Of a DNA stretch of 10,367 nt, positions 1 through 7,675 are shown piece after piece (the stretch's first letter is position 1; the number at the start of each line of letters is the position of its first letter). The translations under genes were made by a program, and so were the position numbers. The notes beneath the pieces were generated by a model that saw only the letters and a list, made by a program, of their open reading frames with translations, was not told the origin of the DNA and did not search any database. This stretch comes from Ettlia oleoabundans (taxonomy: Eukaryota; Chlorophyta; Chlorophyceae; Chlamydomonadales). The stretch lies in the NCBI GenBank assembly GCA_019693395.1, contig JAAMXP010000294.1, positions 1 to 10,367 on the forward strand. Direction: 5' to 3'.

Positions 1-15
1 GCATCCACCACAGCT

Positions 16-60
16 GTGCTGTGCTGTGCTGTGCCGTGCCGTGCCGTGCCGTGCTGTGTT
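16..60. repeat. GTGCT/GTGCC pentanucleotide microsatellite
   Basis: Nine consecutive 5-base units are visible: three GTGCT, four GTGCC, one GTGCT and one GTGTT. The clustering of GTGCC units in the middle suggests local expansion of one variant. ORFs across it are Cys/Ala/Val-rich artefacts of the repeat and are not called as genes. Confidence 0.95.
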
Positions 61-90
61 TTGATCTGCAGTACCGTGGTGCAGATCTCA

Positions 91-250
91 TGGCAGATCC
101 CACTTTTCCCTCCACAGATCCCTGTCTATTGGCAGACCCCATCTTGCCCTCCACAGCCCCCTGTCAATTGGCAGATTATTGCTTCCCCTGGGCGCTTCCC
201 TACTTATTGCGGGCCCCACCGCTGCCTAACAGCACCCTGTCTATTGCCAG
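91..250. repeat. degenerate 39-bp tandem repeat, about four copies
   Basis: Copies begin with TGGCAG or a variant near 91, 130, 169, about 208 and 245 (the last is partial). The most similar parts are the TGGCAGA(T/C) start and the CCTGTC(A/T)A end. The period is 39, a multiple of three, so one + frame reads as a 13-residue Trp/Pro/Gln-rich repeat. No start codon or splice context makes this convincingly coding. It may lie in an intron or in intergenic DNA upstream of the gene at 448. Confidence 0.75.
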
Positions 251-447
251 AACCCACGGCGGGTGGCAGGTGGCAAGTGCATGCGAAGCAATGTATGGGA
301 GGTGTGATGTTGGGACTAGTGATGGTGTTAGTGTTGCGCTTCCACAATAGCGCTGTGCAACGTGACTGCAAGCTTACCTTGTTTGTGCACGCTGTGGGAG
401 ACTCAAGTTGAGGTTGTTTATGTGGGTTTTCTTTTCTTTGTGAACAG

Positions 448-1325
448 GCATAATATACATGCCTGCTGGCTGCAACTGAAACGCCTGCTGGCTGCAACTG
501 ACATGCCTGCAGGCGGTGTGGGGGACTTCAAGCGCGGCGTGGTCTGGCGCCTGAATCCTAAGCACCTCAACCGCCTGGCTGAGATGTTGGGCAGGGTAAC
601 AACGGAGAACGTGTGTGGCATGAGGCTGTGGAGCAAGGACGGCAAGGGGCTGATGCGTTGGCACATGCGCCCGGGGGCTGCCAAGGCGCTTAGGGCTCTC
701 AACCAGCCAGCTGGCGCAGCCCCGGCAGTGGCGGCTGAAGTGGCGCCAGCGGCGGCAGAGTCAGCTGATGTGGGTGGTCAGGAAACCTTGGAGTCTGGGT
801 CTGAGTCTCAGCAGGCAGGCGCCACCGCAGATAAGGGCAGCGCAGCTGACAACGGTGGCGGTTTTGTGGGTGGCAACGGCGGAGGGTGTGGCCACCGATG
901 GTCCTGCCGCTGTGGCGGCTGCGGTGCAAGAGGCAACGCTCATTGGCGGCCGCCCCATGGCACAGGAGGGCCCTGCAGAGGAGCTTATTCGGCCGACTGG
1001 ACAGCAGGAGGGTGTAGATGCTGGTGCTGGTGCCGGCGCTGATGGTACTGCCGCTGTTGGTAGCACCGCTGATGGTAATACCGCTGATGGTAGTGCCGCT
1101 GATGGTAGCCCCTCCAAGCCCTCAAGCCCCACCGAACTGCTCCGCGAATTGCGAGCGGCGGTGCCAGAGGAGTGCCCTGTCGTGCCGCCGCCCCTGCCAC
1201 TGGTGACAGGCGGCATCCAAAGGCTCCGCCAGCTGGAGCACCCATCTGATGCTGAGGGCCGGCTGGAGAGGATAAGTCAGCTGCAGAAGCAGGCGGCGGT
1301 GACGGTGGGAGGCACCACAGCATAA
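448..1325 (+). CDS. hypothetical low-complexity protein with pentapeptide repeat (5' end not fixed, one frame shift)
   Basis: I do not recognise this protein. The exon appears to start after the pyrimidine-rich 3' splice site ending at 447; the first good ATG is at 503. A compact basic/aromatic block follows (for example VWRLNPKHLNRLAEMLG, then a second block with Arg, Trp and Lys). After it comes an Ala/Gly/Glu/Ser-rich, probably disordered stretch. The reading frame changes between about 850 and 890, in G-rich sequence, so one extra base or two missing bases are implied. The second frame carries the ADG(S/T/N)(T/A) repeat at 1039-1113, then a Leu/Glu/Arg-rich tail ending with TAA at 1323. 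An alternative C-terminus in the first frame would end at 1423 and is Ser/Gly/Arg-rich. Upstream exons probably lie left of the window. TGTAA at 1616 fits a 3'UTR of about 300 bases. A role cannot be inferred. Confidence 0.5.
461..510 (+). repeat. 22-bp tandem repeat, two full copies plus a partial third
   Basis: Units start at 461, 483 and 505 with the core GCCTGCTGGCTGCAACTGA. The first two copies are almost identical; the third diverges after six bases. Because 22 is not a multiple of three, the copies encode different residues in the same frame. The repeat sits just after a candidate 3' splice site at 447, so it is at the 5' edge of the exon. Confidence 0.85.
1039..1113 (+). repeat. 15-bp coding minisatellite, five copies
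   Basis: Five units of 15 bases start at 1039, 1054, 1069, 1084 and 1099, each close to CTGATGGTANTNCCG. Read in the frame ending at 1325 they give a five-residue repeat (Ala-Asp-Gly-Ser/Thr/Asn-Thr/Ala). The length is a whole number of codons, as expected if selection keeps the frame. Confidence 0.9.
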
Positions 1326-1615
1326 GCAGTGCCGAAGCGGGTGGCGCTGGCGGTGGCAAAGCCAGATCTCAATCACTGCCGAAGCTTGGGCAGTGGCGAG
1401 GGAGGAGGAAAGAAACTGTTTGATGGTATGCAAAGTGTTGCCGGAACAGTGGACTAGCCGTTGTACATGCCTTTCTTTATAAGCTATCGCGAGGCTTCTA
1501 TCCAGATTTATGTTGTGCTTGCCCTGTATTGCTTGCCCTGTATTGCTTGCGCTTGTTTGCTCACATCCTATCTTTGTTCCTATACCTGCATGCCTTGATC
1601 TGTTCTTTGATTGTT

Positions 1616-1620
1616 TGTAA
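1616..1620 (+). terminator. candidate TGTAA poly(A) signal
   Basis: TGTAA is the usual poly(A) signal of chlorophyte nuclear genes. This copy lies in T-rich sequence about 290 bases after the TAA at 1323 and on the same strand, a plausible 3'UTR length for a green alga. A five-base motif is weak evidence alone. Confidence 0.45.
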
Positions 1621-2087
1621 ATATTCTTCGCTTGAATTAGTTGCTTTGTCTAGAGGTACAATCGTGTGAGGGGGTGAACCCCACAAACCTTCTGGGACTG
1701 TCGGCGAGGGCGGTTCAGTCACGGTCTGGCGGGGTGACGGACCCGCTCCTGTCGGTGCAGCTACTAGCGGGAAAGCGGCGGCGGATCGACAGAGTAATTT
1801 TGCAGTGTAGTTTCACTGCCTTTATCCCAGATGCATTGGGATGTTGGGATTGTTAGCCAGGTTGGACTGCCACGTTAAGGCGGGAGGGATTTGCGGGGGT
1901 TGAGGGCGTTCAGGGTTGGCGTCGCCCAATTTGGCAAAGTGGTTGCCTGGCCGGGCGCAGAAGCCAGGGGCCTGGGGGGCCGTTCTTCTCAGCGAAGACG
2001 TGCTGTCCCGTCCGATGACGGAAGCAATGAGGAGCTACTAGTTCTTGGGAGCAAGCAGTACAAACAACAGTACGCTCACCGGTCTGC

Positions 2088-2157
2088 TTACTCTCTTCTT
2101 CTCGTCGTCTCCTTCTCGTGTTCTTCTCAACCAGCCGTTTCCTATCTTCCTGGTATG
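2088..2157 (+). promoter_or_regulatory. C/T-rich tract upstream of the MGAASS gene
   Basis: About 70 bases are dominated by CT, TTC and TCC repeats, ending some 50 bases before the ATG at 2209. A tract like this could be a leader sequence, a core-promoter initiator region, or the 3' end of a leader intron. Its opposite strand gives the Arg/Glu/Lys-rich ORF that can be mistaken for a gene. Confidence 0.35.
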
Positions 2158-2208
2158 CCGTTCTTGAGCCCTTGCCGCATTTAGCTCGCTGCACTGGCTC
2201 GGTAGTAA

Positions 2209-3500
2209 ATGGGTGCAGCATCCTCCCAACCCCGCCCTGACTCACTAGAATTTCAGAAGGAAAAACAGTCCATCACCAGCCAGTGGGAAAGCGAGTGGGC
2301 GAAACCGGAGAGCGAGAGAAACGAGAGGAGGCTGATTTTTCACGCGCGTGAGGTGGTGGAGAAGAACCTAGTCTACCAGCAGGTAGGCTGCAGTGGCGGT
2401 TGAGCCAATTGAAGCGGCGGGGTGCTGGCCGTGCAGCTATGAGATGATTGCAACTTACACGCCTGTGCCGGCCACACCCAAGCACCAATCCTTTCGACAC
2501 CGCCTTTTGTATTTTCCATGCTGTCACGCCGTGTCTGGTGCAGTATATGTATCGCAAACTGATAGCGGAGGCTCAAAAGATCGAATCCCAAGTAACCCGC
2601 TATGGCGACCATGTGAATGCCTCATGCCGGGCGGGTGACTGGGTGCGGCAACGGGCGGCAGTGAGCGCGCGAGCACAGCAAGTGTTTTGGAGTCAATGGA
2701 TGCAGCAGACTTACAAAATGATGCAGGCACTGGATGAATGGAGGGCCCCTGTATGCGGGAGTTGCCAGGCTTTTGTCTGGAGATTCCCAGCACGCTGCAG
2801 CCGGCGCCCAATCGGGATCCCAGATACTTCTGTGATTGGTGCAACGCTTGGCTAGAAAAGGTGGGTGGTTACAGTGATAGCCTGAGCAAAATGCACTGGG
2901 GGGCGAGAGAGACGATCATTGGTGTGTTGCGTCTACTGAGCGGCTCACGAACGTTGGGTGCAGCAGGTTGAGATGCAGCTTGCTCCAGCCAGCTTGCAGT
3001 CACCCAGGGTGGCTTGATGTGCCTTCTTTTCCCTCATTGTTATTGCAGCAATGTCCTTGCACACCTGCCTGTTACCAAGTATGGATCATGGATTGCCATT
3101 TGCGCCACATGCTGAGTTGCTATGCATGTGGAATCTACAGAGGCTCAGCTACACCGTGACCATCAGCATTTGTTTACATTGTACCGAGAGGTTGGCAGCA
3201 TGTTGCCTCAGGCAGCCTGCAGTGCTACTGTAGCAGACAAAGCCAAGGAGGGTCAGCAGGCCGGTCCCATGGAACTTCAAGATGATGATGACAGCCCAAT
3301 AGCTGTACTGAGGAGCCAAGGCCAGCTTCAGTCAACATCAGATGATGCGCATTGGGGCATTGGCGCTATGGAGAGCAGCCCAACCAGCTCCCCCCTGGCT
3401 GCTTCCTCATCAACAGTCATTGCAGCAGCAGCAGCAGTAGCAAGTGGGGCGTTGCAACTGCAGCAGCGCCACTGAAACATTTCGCTGCATTCAGCAACAG
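2209..3500 (+). CDS. orphan protein with myristoylation-like N-terminus, 5' part (three exons, two frame shifts)
   Basis: The start is firm: ATG at 2209 is directly preceded by in-frame TAG and TAA. The protein begins MGAASSQ, matching the MGxxxS/T pattern for N-myristoylation and so suggesting membrane attachment. Exon 1 is 2209-2382 and ends at CAG|GTAGGC, phase 0. Exon 2 is 2544-2966 and ends at CAG|GTTGAG, phase 1. Exon 3 begins at 3049 after a strong pyrimidine tract and continues in the phase predicted. The first ~130 residues are charged, Glu/Arg/Gln-rich and probably helical. A Cys/Trp cluster (YFCDWCNAW) and hydrophobic helices follow, then an acidic and Ser/Ala-rich tail. Frame shifts are needed at about 2735-2760 and 3105-3160, each explained by one missing base. 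The end is unclear: one frame stops with TGA at 3473, but a good donor (ACAG|GTAAGC) at 3501 suggests more exons. I recognise no family. Confidence 0.6.
2383..2543 (+). other. intron 1 of the MGAASS gene
   Basis: The 161-base intron has donor CAG|GTAGGC, a T/C-rich region before the acceptor and acceptor GGTGCAG|TATATG. Exon 1 contains exactly 58 codons, and the open frame after the acceptor starts in phase 0, so both sides agree. Unspliced translation stops soon after the donor. Confidence 0.7.
2967..3048 (+). other. intron 2 of the MGAASS gene
   Basis: The intron is 82 bases. The donor is GCAGCAG|GTTGAG and the acceptor is TTATTGCAG|CAATG, preceded by an excellent pyrimidine tract. The exon before ends in phase 1 and the following exon is open and protein-like in exactly the matching frame. 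A donor at 2861 (AAAAG|GTGGGT) is an alternative but leads into a less convincing frame. Confidence 0.65.
3423..3440 (+). repeat. (CAG)5 followed by TAG
   Basis: Five CAG units at 3423-3437 are followed directly by TAG. In one frame this is a Gln run ending in a stop; in the frame preferred for the gene it is an Ala run; in the third it is Ser. It lies where the reading frame of the MGAASS gene becomes uncertain, and slippage here could itself be the cause. Confidence 0.8.
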
Positions 3501-3646
3501 GTAAGCCTCGGTCCTCAATGTATGATACATTTTATGTGCATATTTGGGGTCCAGTTTTGTATGGTGGCATGAGGATTTCCACCAGTGTGTGCATGCGGCA
3601 TTAGGTGCGAACGCTTGATGTATGCATGCCAATCTTCCCTGTGCAG

Positions 3647-4899
3647 TTGGCACTCGGCTTGCTCATGCATCATTTTGCGGATGTGTTGCGCAATATTGTG
3701 ACATCAGGCACAGGCTTGTTTCCTAGGGATCACAGCTGTCCACATCTGCAGCAGCGTTACACTCATTTGGCAGTTGTATGCGCCCTAGCTCCTGCACAAC
3801 CAGCTGCCCATGAACTGCACTCACCAGTCGCCAAGCCAGTTTCCTTGTTAGCCTTTTGCCCAATACAAGTGTACAGTCGCTGTCCCTTTTCGCTGTTCCT
3901 CCTTTGTGCTCTATTCGATTTACTTGGATTTTCTCATACTCTTTCGTCCATGCAGTCCCTCCCTTTGATGCACAACAGCTGCCCTTTGAACATGATCCTA
4001 CTTGATTAGTGGTGTAACAGTTCCTTTTTCTGGTAATAGCAGTGTGACTCACGCCCAGTATTATAATGACAGGAGTGAAGCAAGTAGAGAAGTCAAGCGT
4101 TGTCAGGACGCAAGTACTCATGTGCATGGTTTCTGTTGCGCTGTTGGCCGTCGCAGCTGTGTTACTAGCAGCTGCCAGCTGTGTGCCCCAGACTGCTGAG
4201 CGGTTCGCGACACTGAGTAACCATCATGTCAAACAGACACAGCCGCAGACCGGCTGCTTCGATGCCGAGAGCTGCGCACCCAGCCAGGAGCTCCTGCTCA
4301 CCGCTCTCCGCGCTGCCATTGTACATGCTGGTGCAGCTATCCCTGCTTGGCACTGCTGGCATACCATTCATGCCCAGGTACCAAAATGGGTGACTCGAAG
4401 AGCCACATATTCAGTCACATTGCTGTTTTTTATAACAATGTGGGCTGCCATGCTCAGGCCGGTATCAATTTGGGCTGTGGCAGGCAGGATGCATGCTATT
4501 GCCCCAGATAGGTGCAGGTCTGGATTGATATCCTGCTGTAACTCATGCTAATGCCAGTGACCTGGCCTGCATTGGGCCTGGCTTCAGCTGTGAATCAGCA
4601 GCCTCATTCCAACAAATCTACAACCGACGTCAGCGCAATCATTGGCATGTCAGTGAAATTTTCTGTTTTGAAAGCCCTGGTCAGCAGTGGCGCTGACTCA
4701 GCCTGTCGCCTAGGCGCGCCTCGCAGACTCAGCCTAGCGTCATCACTGGCGCCTTCAATCCCAATCCCATGTTCCAGCATGCCTGCTACACCCTGCTCAA
4801 TCCATATGCAACCGGTCAGGCCAACATAGGGTCCAATACACAACGGCTGTAGCGAGCGCAAACCAACTCAAAGCGGGTTGCTGTGTTGGCACTTTCAAG
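3647..4899 (+). pseudogene. protein-like exonic segments, probable 3' part of the MGAASS gene or a decayed neighbour
   Basis: Several segments read like real protein but not in one frame. Segment 1 starts at 3647 after CCTGTGCAG| (LALGLLMHHFADVLRNIV). Segment 2 starts at 3956 after a very good pyrimidine tract and CCATGCAG| (PPFDAQQLPFEHDP) and passes by one missing base into a frame open to 4199. A frame open at 4200-4375 follows, then one at 4377-4508 (VGCHAQAGINLGCG). The last is a frame from 4502 to 4899 containing FSCESAASFQQIYNRRQR and GAFNPNPMFQHACYTLLNPY, interrupted by TGA at 4526 and 4694 and TAG at 4850. It ends at a strong donor, TTTCAAG|GTAAGC, at 4899. Most frame changes need one missing base. 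I recognise no domain. The segments could be real exons with errors, or a relic. Exon limits between 3750 and 3955 and around 4140-4200 are not fixed. Confidence 0.4.
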
Positions 4900-6342
4900 G
4901 TAAGCACTGCTGGTATCGAACGATTTCCCTAAACAACTATATGATTGATGTATAGGTAAACCTGCAAGGGCCGACGGGCCCCTGTGCGCGATTGGAGGGC
5001 CCCGCCCTTAAGAGGGGGTGGATACACGTGGCGGTGGTGCGGCAACCGGGCAGATCTCGGTTGACCTGCCCACAACAAAGGGCCATGGCTGTGCTGGGCT
5101 GTGAGCCCTGTGTGTGCCTGGCCGAGGGCCATGGCTGTGCTGGGCTGGGTGTGCTGGGCTGGAGCCATGAGGGCTGCCAATTGTCTGGGGTGCGGTTCTT
5201 GGGTTCTGGTGTGCTCTGAGCTCTGCGTGGGTGCACCCCGTTTTGCAGAGGAGATGTGCATGCGATGGGATTTGCTTGGCTGAGACGCTTCAACGCATGA
5301 GGAGGTGACACAGTGGAAGGCAGGCATGAAGGTCCTTGTTGGTCGGCGTTGGCCGGGTGATAATGCTGCGGCACTGACTTATGCACCAGCAGTGAGTGTT
5401 GAATTGTTGGCTATTTGAGCTGTGCAACACATTGTTGGCTTTGATTGATGTCACCCAGAGGGGTGGTGGGTGACTGGCTGTAGCAGGCCAGGGCAGGGAG
5501 CATTGTGCCCAATAGGTTGATACGGGTGAAAATGGGCAAGGGTTGCATTCCGGTGTGAACAGGTGACAGGCGCTGTGCCTGCAAGTGTGGCCAACTTGGT
5601 GCTGAGAAGGGTGACCTTACTGAACGCTGGCTTGGCTTTACAAGCTGGCAGAGCTGGTGCAGCGTTGAAGATGGGTTGCTGTTGTGGGATGGGGCTGTTA
5701 ATGCTTGTTGTTGACAGCAAGAACCTGCTGATGCCATTGGTGCGGCTGCGCTACTGGTGGTGGTGGCAGGCTGCCAAAACTGGTTTGGTGCAAATTCCCG
5801 CATGGTGCTCGCAAGCTGGCCGTGAGGTTATGTTGACTCTCGTGGGGGCTGGTAGGGACGTGGGCAGCCTATGGGCAAGCCGTGACTTGTGAGTACGGCA
5901 CCTGTTCATGACACTGCGGTGGTTTATTGCCGCATGTGGTCGCCTTGGTTGAGCATCAGGCCATGAATGCATTGATGAGTGAGTGCAGCAGCTGTCGGTG
6001 TTGCTGTTGTGGAGTGTGGCGGCCTGCTGGTGGGACAGGAGGCATTCAAGCATGGACGCGCTCGCAGTTGCTGGTACAGTCAAACTTGTGCATTGCGGAG
6101 GCTGCCTCAGTGGGGTGGATTGTGCCCCGGGTTCTTCTTGCCGACACTTGCTGATGGCCTTGTGTTGGAGTGCTCGTCGCCTGCCTCCTCTAAGAGGGGT
6201 GATCATGTTGCTGCAAGGTGCTTCCTGGTTGGGTTGTCGCATGCAACTGGTGTCACAAGGAAAGTGAGAGAATGTGAGCTGATATGGCATCCAAAGGGCA
6301 GTGGGAGAGCAAGAGGCACCCTGCAGCTGAGCTGGCTGCCAA
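4900..6342. other. no supportable gene; repeats and G+T-rich strand
   Basis: No ORF here shows a recognisable motif. The long open frames on the - strand are Pro/Gln/His/Ser-rich, as expected because that strand is poor in T and so in stop codons. The + strand is markedly G+T-rich from about 5400 to 6250. The interval also holds a 23-bp direct repeat, two GGGCCC sites near 4976 and 5000, and TTACA at 5638 (TGTAA on the - strand), which could end a transcript of the recombinase gene about 700 bases beyond its stop. Confidence 0.6.
5079..5147. repeat. 23-bp direct repeat, spacing 46
   Basis: An exact 23-base sequence beginning AGGGCCATGGCTGTGCTGGG occurs at 5079-5101 and again at 5125-5147. 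A further copy of its 3' half (GTGCTGGGCTGG) follows at about 5151. It looks like a short minisatellite and is not tied to a gene. Confidence 0.85.
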
Positions 6343-6473
6343 CTAGTCGTCCTCGTCGCTGCAGCTGTTGTTGGAGTCACGCAGGCGCTTCTCGCCCTTG
6401 CCGCCGCGAAGGTGGGCAGCAGGGTCCAGGTACCAGCCAATGATTGAAACTGTAGCGTTGCTCTGCCGGCTCG

Positions 6474-6617
6474 CTAAAACAAGAGCGAAATGAGAGTAAG
6501 CAAGTGCAACTGACTAGTGTGGGCAGGAAGGGTGGATATTGGATTGAACTGTCATAAGCTGGCAGGTGGGCACAGCAGAACACAGCAAAGACAGCAGGCT
6601 GCATGTAGCCTGAATAC
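6474..6617 (-). other. intron 3 of the recombinase gene (donor uncertain)
   Basis: The acceptor is strong: a C/T-rich stretch and CTTGTTTTAG|CGAGCC. The donor TCTC|GTATTC at 6617 gives matching phase 1 and a 144-base intron. A donor at 6655 (CCCAG|GTTGG) looks better at the exon side but breaks the frame. Sequence coding for the missing box II region is not visible inside the intron. Confidence 0.5.
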
Positions 6618-7032
6618 GAGAGGAGGGTGGCAACTGTGACCCCTCAGCTACCAACCTGGGGTAGTGCACACGGATGGGCTCGCATGGGTTGACCTGGTTG
6701 GGCTTGGTGCTCCACGGGTAGACCAGGTAGTCCCCAGGGGTGGGTGCAGCAGTGAAGGGCAGTACTTGACGGCCATCTGCTGATTCATGCTGGTTACCCG
6801 CAGAATACCAGCAGCATGCCCACGCAGGGCTGTGTCCCACAGATTGCTGATGGCACAGCCGTCACGCCACACAAGGCAGGCAGCCCAGGTTGCCGTTGGT
6901 GGCCTGCTGGTGCAGGCAGTCCAGCAGCTGTGAAAGGTGGACTGTGTCAGGGAATAGGCAGAGCAGGGCTGATAGCCTGCTGCCTTCATGTCCTTGCCAT
7001 AACCATGCTTGTAGCGTGCCACCAGCTGACAC

Positions 7033-7194
7033 CTGAGCAGAATGAGGGAGGGGAACAGCTGCCATGAGGCAATGACAGTCATTGACAGACGGGACCACAG
7101 AATGCACTGCCAGGGGTGCAGCCAAGTTGGACCCAGAGAGTCAGTTGGCAAGCACTGCTGCCAGGAGCAAACGGCAACGTAGGGTTGTACATAC
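7033..7194 (-). other. intron 2 of the recombinase gene
   Basis: The intron is 162 bases. Donor GCCAG|GTATGT and acceptor TTCTGCTCAG|GTGTCAG, both good consensus sites. Splicing is phase 2 to phase 2 and gives CNPARCQLVARYKHGYG, a continuous and family-like sequence. The minus-strand frames between the two sites show no related protein. Confidence 0.75.
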
Positions 7195-7302
7195 CTGGCT
7201 GGGTTGCACTGGCCTGGCCGCTCTTGGCCGAAGGCGTCCCAGTCGACTGACCTGCCAATCAGTTTAAGGTGCTGATTGGCGTACTGAGGTGGGAAAGAAC
7301 AC

Positions 7303-7410
7303 CTGCATATGGGTGGAGCATGGCAGGGTTATTTGGGACCTCTCCAGGGAGCATGCACAGGCTCAGCTTGCTGACGGCAGCACGAGCAGCAACATGGCTG
7401 GGGGCCTCAC
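7303..7410 (-). other. intron 1 of the recombinase gene
   Basis: The intron is 108 bases, a multiple of three, so it stays open if unspliced. Donor AACG|GTGAGG and acceptor ATATGCAG|GTGTTC. Removing it joins TSLNG to VLSHLST, the motif expected at this point in the family, whereas retaining it inserts 36 unrelated residues. Confidence 0.7.
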
Positions 7411-7675
7411 CGTTCAGGGAGGTAGAGCCCACCACCTTGCCCTTGCCATAGGGCAGCTCAGTGCCAGCGTGATGAGGCAGCCATACGCTCTCACAAACGG
7501 CATTGATGTCCAGGGGCTCCACGTTGCGCCAGTCTTTCTTAAAGATGTCTGGCAGACTGGCCAGCCAGCGTGTGAACTCATGCTGCACCCGCTCCCGCTG
7601 CGTGACTGTGCTCTTGGACCAAGAACGCTGGATTCCGCCGAGAGCAGCCGCAGTGGCCTGGCTGTACCGGGCCAT

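Larger units (their letters stand above)
1326..2208 (+). other. intergenic: 3'UTR of the left gene and 5' region of the MGAASS gene
   Basis: No gene is supportable here. The left part is probably 3'UTR, T-rich from 1440 to 1640. The middle (1650-2080) is G-rich without convincing coding sequence; it has a short GGGGT-GA-ACCCC hairpin near 1671. The right part holds a pyrimidine tract that probably belongs to the promoter or leader of the gene starting at 2209. ORFs in this interval give arginine-rich or mixed sequence typical of chance. Confidence 0.55.
6343..7675 (-). pseudogene. tyrosine-recombinase transposase relic (Crypton/DIRS-type YR), four exons
   Basis: The start is ATG at 7675 in a strong context (GTCGCCATGG). 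Exons: 7675-7411, 7302-7195, 7032-about 6618, and 6473-6343 (TAG, after an acidic SDEDD end). The N-terminal half has the helical DNA-binding pattern of algal YR transposases (HEFTRWLASLP, WLPHHAGTELP, VLSHLST, then KLIGRSVDWD). The catalytic half shows RDGCAISNLWDTALRGHAAG, where the Arg of ALRG fits catalytic Arg I, and YLVYPWSTKPNQ, where the Lys fits the hairpin Lys. IIGWYLDPAAHLR fits the nucleophile Tyr. The usual box II His-x-x-Arg segment is absent: only about 40 residues separate the Lys and Tyr. A tetrapeptide HYPR lies only about 17 residues after the Lys, too close to be box II. Four frame shifts are needed (near 7268, 6965, 6880 and 6785), three of them one missing base. The enzyme would cut and rejoin DNA to move the element; this copy is probably inactive. 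The superfamily within YR elements is uncertain. Confidence 0.75.

Noticed and set aside
1910..2245. Arg/Glu/Lys-rich - strand ORF
   Set aside because: Its charged stretch is the reverse of the C/T tract upstream of the gene at 2209.
4066..4551. 161-residue + strand ORF with a signal-peptide-like start
   Set aside because: The hydrophobic start looks attractive, but only its middle part reads like protein, and neighbouring frames are more protein-like before and after. It is used as part of the 3647-4899 segment rather than as a secreted protein.
4908..4935. Possible tRNA T-arm on the - strand (GTTCGAT)
   Set aside because: The flanking bases do not pair as a T stem and no cloverleaf could be drawn.
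4929..5386. Two overlapping - strand ORFs of 132 and 149 residues
   Set aside because: Pro/Gln/His-rich shadow frames over a direct repeat and G-rich DNA; no splice or start context.
5751..6440. 229-residue - strand ORF
   Set aside because: Low-complexity Ser/Thr/His/Gln/Pro sequence without motif, open because the - strand is poor in T. Its first part overlaps the true last exon of the recombinase in another frame.
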